64,000 nt of DNA. It comes from Haloferax mucosum ATCC BAA-1512. Its GTDB lineage: Archaea > Halobacteriota > Halobacteria > Halobacteriales > Haloferacaceae. The notes under the pieces were generated by a model. It had not been told where the DNA came from, made no database searches, and worked only from the letters and a program-made list of their open reading frames with translations. The stretch's first letter is position 1. Each line of letters starts with the position of its first letter. Shown one piece after another: positions 60,471-64,000 of this stretch. The stretch is from assembly GCF_000337815.1 (NCBI RefSeq), contig NZ_AOLN01000017.1, positions 1 to 64,000 of the forward strand. The letters are read 5' to 3'. Position numbers and translations under genes: made by a program.

Positions 60471-61274
60471 ATGCAGGTATTCGGCATCGTCGGTGCGGGA
60501 GCGACGACGCTTTGTGAGCGACTCGCCTCGGAACTCGACGGCCGCGTCGCCACTGTCGAATCGCTTCCGGACGGTGCAACCGAACGGGAGGCGACCGGAG
60601 TCGGCTCCGAAACAAAAGCGGTTGCCGCGGCCTACGGGCTCGGTGCAGACGGAAACTGGGTCGGGACCGGCGACAGCCGCAACTTCGACGACCTCCTCGA
60701 TAGTCTCGCATCTCGATACGACTACGCGCTTCTCGCCGGATTCGCCGACGCGAACGTTCCCACGCTCGCTCTTGGCGGGGCCGGCGCCACGACCGTCGTG
60801 ATGGAAGCGGAAGCCGCGAGCGCGGTCGATATCGGTGGCCTCGCGGCCGAAGTTGAGTCGGTGGAACCACACGTGACTCTCGAATCGTTGGTCGAGCAGG
60901 TCAAAGACGACCCGCTCGCAGACTACGCCGGGGCGATTGCCACGTTCACCGGCCGCGTCCGCGCGAAGGAAAACGAGAGCGACGACCGAACGGTCAGCCT
61001 CGAATTCGAGAAGTACGATGGGGTGGCAGAGCGCAAGATGAGAGCGATCACCGACGAACTCGAAGCGCGTGACGGCGTCCAGCGCGTTCTCATGCACCAT
61101 CGAGTCGGCGTTATCGAAGGCGGCGCAGACATCGTGTTCGTCGTCGTCCTCGCCGGACACCGAAAAGAAGCGTTCAGAACGGTCGAAGACGGCATCAACC
61201 GGCTGAAATCAGCGGTGCCGATATTCAAGAAAGAGACGACCACCGAAGAGGAGTTTTGGGTGCACGACCGCTGA
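60471..61274 (+). CDS. moaE: MoaE fused to MobB-like N-terminal domain
   Basis: 267 residues. The C-terminal part (about 125-267) is the molybdopterin synthase catalytic subunit: YAGAIATFTGRVRAKENES, LEFEKYDGVAERKM, VLMHHRVGVIEGGADIVFVVVLAGHRKEAF and VPIFKKE with the catalytic Lys. The N-terminal part resembles MobB, a P-loop protein (MQVFGIVGAGATTLCERLA), but the Walker A lysine is replaced by Ala. It inserts dithiolene sulphur into precursor Z for the Mo/W cofactor. A CTTAAAC box lies about 28 bases before ATG 60471. Confidence 0.9.
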   Translation: MQVFGIVGAGATTLCERLASELDGRVATVESLPDGATEREATGVGSETKAVAAAYGLGADGNWVGTGDSRNFDDLLDSLASRYDYALLAGFADANVPTLALGGAGATTVVMEAEAASAVDIGGLAAEVESVEPHVTLESLVEQVKDDPLADYAGAIATFTGRVRAKENESDDRTVSLEFEKYDGVAERKMRAITDELEARDGVQRVLMHHRVGVIEGGADIVFVVVLAGHRKEAFRTVEDGINRLKSAVPIFKKETTTEEEFWVHDR

Positions 61275-61579
61275 GTCGTCCGAAGACGAGTCAGTACCGG
61301 AGACACTCTGATAAACCAGAAAACCCGCTTATTTTTAGGAAATTTTTGCTGGTGAGTAGGGTCAAAAACGACGTTTTCAGGCGTATTACCCCGCATATAT
61401 TCGACATCTGATTTTGAGAATAAATCAAGCAAATTCGTTTTTAAAATGTCTAGCGCTCTCAAAAACATTCGTAAAATGTATCGTTTGTGTCGATTCAAGC
61501 TGAAAGCGGCCGAACTAATTCCAACGGTCCTTCCTTTATAACAGGTATTGGTGTCATAGGGTGAAGTGAGGTGTACCAG
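61275..61579 (+). promoter_or_regulatory. AT-rich upstream region of DUF7123-like gene
   Basis: About 300 bases with no coding frame. CTTTATAAC at 61534-61542 is a strong TATA-like box, and GAGGTG at 61568-61573 is a Shine-Dalgarno 6 bases before ATG 61580, so this gene has a leader. Runs of T after the MoaE stop (about 61330-61350) may be its terminator. Confidence 0.55.
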
Positions 61580-61825
61580 ATGAGCGCAACAGCAACCCCC
61601 TCCACCGACGCCAGCTCCAAGGAAGACCGCCTCCAGCAGTACTTGCTCGACCGTGCGAAAGACGGCGAGATGTACTTTAAGAGCAAATTCATCGCCGACG
61701 ATGTCGGCCTGTCTCCCAAGGAGATTGGTGCCCTGATGGTCAAGCTTCGTGACTCCGCGACCGAACTGACCATCGAGAAGTGGTCGTACACGAGTGCGAC
61801 GACGTGGCGCGTCGAAACCGCGTAA
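61580..61825 (+). CDS. DUF7123-like small winged-helix protein
   Basis: 81 residues. After a 20-residue polar start (MSATATPSTDASSKEDRLQQ) it has the helix-turn-helix-like FIADDVGLSPKEIGALMVKL and the strand ending TTWRVETA, typical of winged-helix DNA-binding folds. It is highly conserved in haloarchaea, and the DUF7123 label is from memory. The clear TATA box plus Shine-Dalgarno suggests strong expression. Confidence 0.75.
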   Translation: MSATATPSTDASSKEDRLQQYLLDRAKDGEMYFKSKFIADDVGLSPKEIGALMVKLRDSATELTIEKWSYTSATTWRVETA

Positions 61826-62163
61826 GTAGAAGACTCTCCGACCGTATGCCGCCGCACGGCGCACCACCCACACGGTCCCCGTAGAGCCACTCACGAAAAC
61901 GCCCCCTGACAGTCCCCTCTGACACGGCTTCGTTCAGCTCGCCGAGTGCGAACTGAATCACCCCTCCGAACGCTACTCCCTATAGTCCCCCTGTATGGCC
62001 CTTCAGTACAGCCATTTACAGCCCTTCAAAGCCCTCATATCTCGGGGAGCGAACCACCGGACACGTACTGAACGGCTACTCTCCCGCGTAACGGCGTGGT
62101 CACGGAATTCGACGCTCAGATTCGTCACGGGATTTATGCACGTGCCATACTTACCACGAGTCA
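61826..62163. other. Intergenic, no gene seen
   Basis: About 340 bases. It contains a repeated CAGCC-C/A-TT motif with runs of C near 62000-62040 (CCTTCAGTACAGCC, TTTACAGCCCTTCAAAGCCC) but no frame with haloarchaeal codon use. GGATTTATGCACG at 62129-62141 is TATA-like for the next gene. Confidence 0.35.
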
Positions 62164-63303
62164 ATGGAACAGTCCGAATCGGCGGGCGGCCCGCCGGTTG
62201 AGGCACTTCGTGCAGTCTTCGACGTACACGAGGTACGCTCAAACGGTGAGCAACGCGTCTACTACGGGAAATCGCTGGTCCCCGAGCAGATGCTCGTTCG
62301 GGAGATCTGGCCGACGTTTCGGGAAGCCGGCTACGACGTGCAAGCACAGGTCTCCAGGGTCGGCCAGACAGACGTCGTCGTCGCCGAACCGGTTTCGATC
62401 GGCATCGACGGGGTGCCGTGGAAGAATCTCGCACTCTTCTGTTTGACCGTTCTCTCGACGCTCCTCGTCGGCGCGAGAAGTTGGTACTACATCCCCTTCG
62501 AAGATATCGCGGCGAATCCGCTCTTGATTCTACAGGCGTGGCCGTTTACCGCCGCCATCTTGGGCGTGCTCTCGGTTCACGAACTTGGCCACTACGTCAT
62601 GGGACGGTATCACGGAGTCAACGTCTCGCTCCCGTATCTGATTCCCTTTATCTTCCCGTTCGGGACACTAGGGGCGATTATTCGAATGCGCGGGCAGATG
62701 CCCGACCGAAAGACGCTGTTCGATATCGGCGTCGCCGGGCCGCTGGCGGGACTCGCGGCGACAATCGTCGTCACGGCTGTCGGTCTCTCGCTCGACCCGA
62801 TGACCGTTCCGGCGTGGGCGCTCAACGGGTCGGGCGACGTCATTATGTTCAATAACCCGCCGCTGTTGGACGCGATTGCCGCCGTGCTCGGTCAACCGAC
62901 AGAATATCCCGACCCGCAGACGACCGTCCATCCCGTCGTCATCGGCGGGTGGGTCGGCATGTTCTTTACCGTCCTGAATCTGCTTCCCGTCGGTCAACTC
63001 GACGGTGGGCACATGGTTCGGGCGATGCTCGGAGAGCGACAGGAGTCACTGGCCGCGGTCGTCCCGTTCGGTCTCTTCGGTCTCTCCGGCTACCTTCACT
63101 ACGTCCGCGGTCTCGGAATCAACCAGTCGGTCGGTCTCTGGTTCTTCTGGGGACTGCTCGCAACGTTTATCGCCTACAACGGACCCGCGAATCCCGTCGA
63201 TGAGACGCCGCTCGGACGGGGCCGAATGGCCGTCGGGGTGTTCACGTTCGCGCTCGGAGCGGCGTGTTTCCTCCTCGTCCCGATTCAAGTAATCCCGGCG
63301 TGA
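62164..63303 (+). CDS. Site-2 protease family zinc metalloprotease
   Basis: 379 residues, six to eight membrane helices. The HExxH motif is SVHELGHYVMGRYHG near residue 140, and the second motif LNLLPVGQLDGGHMVRAML near 270. A short N-terminal soluble domain (1-90) is present; no PDZ domain. The architecture is like plant EGY and archaeal rhomboid-associated S2P enzymes. It is a second S2P protein in this window, unrelated in architecture to the one at 53.8 kb. Confidence 0.9.
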   Translation: MEQSESAGGPPVEALRAVFDVHEVRSNGEQRVYYGKSLVPEQMLVREIWPTFREAGYDVQAQVSRVGQTDVVVAEPVSIGIDGVPWKNLALFCLTVLSTLLVGARSWYYIPFEDIAANPLLILQAWPFTAAILGVLSVHELGHYVMGRYHGVNVSLPYLIPFIFPFGTLGAIIRMRGQMPDRKTLFDIGVAGPLAGLAATIVVTAVGLSLDPMTVPAWALNGSGDVIMFNNPPLLDAIAAVLGQPTEYPDPQTTVHPVVIGGWVGMFFTVLNLLPVGQLDGGHMVRAMLGERQESLAAVVPFGLFGLSGYLHYVRGLGINQSVGLWFFWGLLATFIAYNGPANPVDETPLGRGRMAVGVFTFALGAACFLLVPIQVIPA

Positions 63304-63363
63304 GTGAGATGCAGACAGTGTCGCGGGAAGATACAGAGTCACAGTCCGAGCGCGGACGCAGAT

Positions 63364-64000
63364 TCAGTCGTCGCCGTGGGTGTAGCCGCGGTCCGGAAGC
63401 GGGTCGCCATCGGCGAGGATATCCGTCGTTTCGGTGGCGCGCCCGACAGCCGTGAGGGGAACGCCAAGCGCGTCACGGGCGGCGTCGAAGTCGGCTTCCG
63501 GAACGGTACACACGAGTTCGAAGTCCTCTCCGAAGTAGGTCGAAAGAGAACGTGCCTCCGCGTCGTCGTCCGCGACGTCCGAAACCGCTTCGTGGACGGG
63601 GAGCGCGTCCCAGTCGAGTTCGAACCCGCAGTCGCTCGCCTCCGCGAGTTGGTGAACAGAGCGGGCGAGTCCGTCGCTGGAATCCATCATCGCCGTCGCA
63701 ACGCCGCGGAGCGAAATCCCGGCTTCGACCCGCGGCGTGAACCGAAAGAGTCGGTTCGCGCGCTCCGTCTCGCCGCTCTCGAAGAGGAGGACCGCGGCTG
63801 CGGACCGACCTAATTCACCGGTGACACACAGCAGGTCGTCCGGTTTCGCACCCGAGCGGAAAACCGGGTCGTCGGTGCGGCCGATGGCCGTACTCGCCGT
63901 CGTGAACTCGCTATGTGTGTCGAGGTCGCCGCCGACGTACTCCGCCGAAACCGTTTCGCAGACGTCACGAGCGCCCTGCACGAAATCGCCGAGTTCCGAG
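63364..64000 (-). CDS. thiL: Thiamine-monophosphate kinase, 5' end outside window
   Basis: The frame is open to the right edge, so the N-terminus is missing; about 211 residues are seen. SELGDFVQGARDVCETVS is in frame at the edge; then AEYVGGDLDTHSEFTTAS (metal-binding Asp) and VTGELGRSAAAVLLF, MMDSSDGLARSVHQLAEAS and YFGEDFELVCTV match the ThiL fold. It converts thiamine-P to thiamine-PP. A GTG at 63981 is internal, not the true start. Confidence 0.9.
   Translation of the reverse strand, partial: SELGDFVQGARDVCETVSAEYVGGDLDTHSEFTTASTAIGRTDDPVFRSGAKPDDLLCVTGELGRSAAAVLLFESGETERANRLFRFTPRVEAGISLRGVATAMMDSSDGLARSVHQLAEASDCGFELDWDALPVHEAVSDVADDDAEARSLSTYFGEDFELVCTVPEADFDAARDALGVPLTAVGRATETTDILADGDPLPDRGYTHGDD

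Overview
The window is chromosomal DNA of a haloarchaeon, most likely Haloferax or a close relative. The evidence is high GC, strongly acidic proteins, many twin-arginine and lipobox signal peptides, archaeal information-processing genes (aIF2 gamma, RNA polymerase Rpo7, Spt4, S24e, Kae1-Bud32, class I LysRS, archaeal UMP kinase), and the haloarchaeal PitA protein. Most transcription units begin with a TATA-like box 25-30 bases before the start codon, as expected for leaderless mRNAs.

Layout. 1-3.2 kb: an AT-rich secreted-protein gene and an ABC-2 exporter whose permease is an internal duplication. 3.3-17.2 kb: metabolic and envelope genes (two metallo-beta-lactamase hydrolases, long-chain acyl-CoA ligase, Na+/H+ antiporter with TrkA domains, thiolase, AAA ATPase, family-5 solute-binding lipoprotein, several lipoproteins). 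17.5-22.6 kb: a conserved translation/transcription cluster: aIF2 gamma, PIN protein, rpo7, spt4, GTP-dependent dephospho-CoA kinase, S24e, Kae1-Bud32. 22.7-30.4 kb: XTP pyrophosphatase, a PIN protein behind a tiny upstream ORF, a tungstate-type ABC transporter without a binding protein, a TrkA protein, membrane proteins and a methyltransferase.

30.63-42.16 kb is an integrated mobile element. An intact tRNA-Thr(GGT) lies at 42.1 kb and a duplicated 57-bp 3' fragment of it lies at 30.63 kb. A tyrosine integrase sits next to the intact tRNA. The cargo is a minus-strand defence cassette: a CD-NTase and a Cap15-like 2TM/beta-barrel effector (a minimal CBASS), an unrecognised 256-residue gene, and a 1284-residue Eco57I-like restriction-modification protein. 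The element also carries a SWIM zinc-finger protein, a small provirus-type protein and two membrane proteins. A 15-bp motif (CCGCATCGAGGGGTT and variants) recurs at least seven times across the element, mostly between genes; I did not find it outside.

42.2-64 kb returns to core genome: enoyl-CoA hydratase, NAD synthetase, tRNA-Gly(CCC), acyltransferase, aldo/keto reductase, PhoX phosphatase, PitA, two site-2-type proteases, a PGF-CTERM surface protein, LysRS, UMP kinase, MoaE fused to a degenerate MobB-like domain, and the start-less end of ThiL cut by the window edge. Several real genes shorter than 60 codons are also listed (23827, 24655, 44941, 47850).
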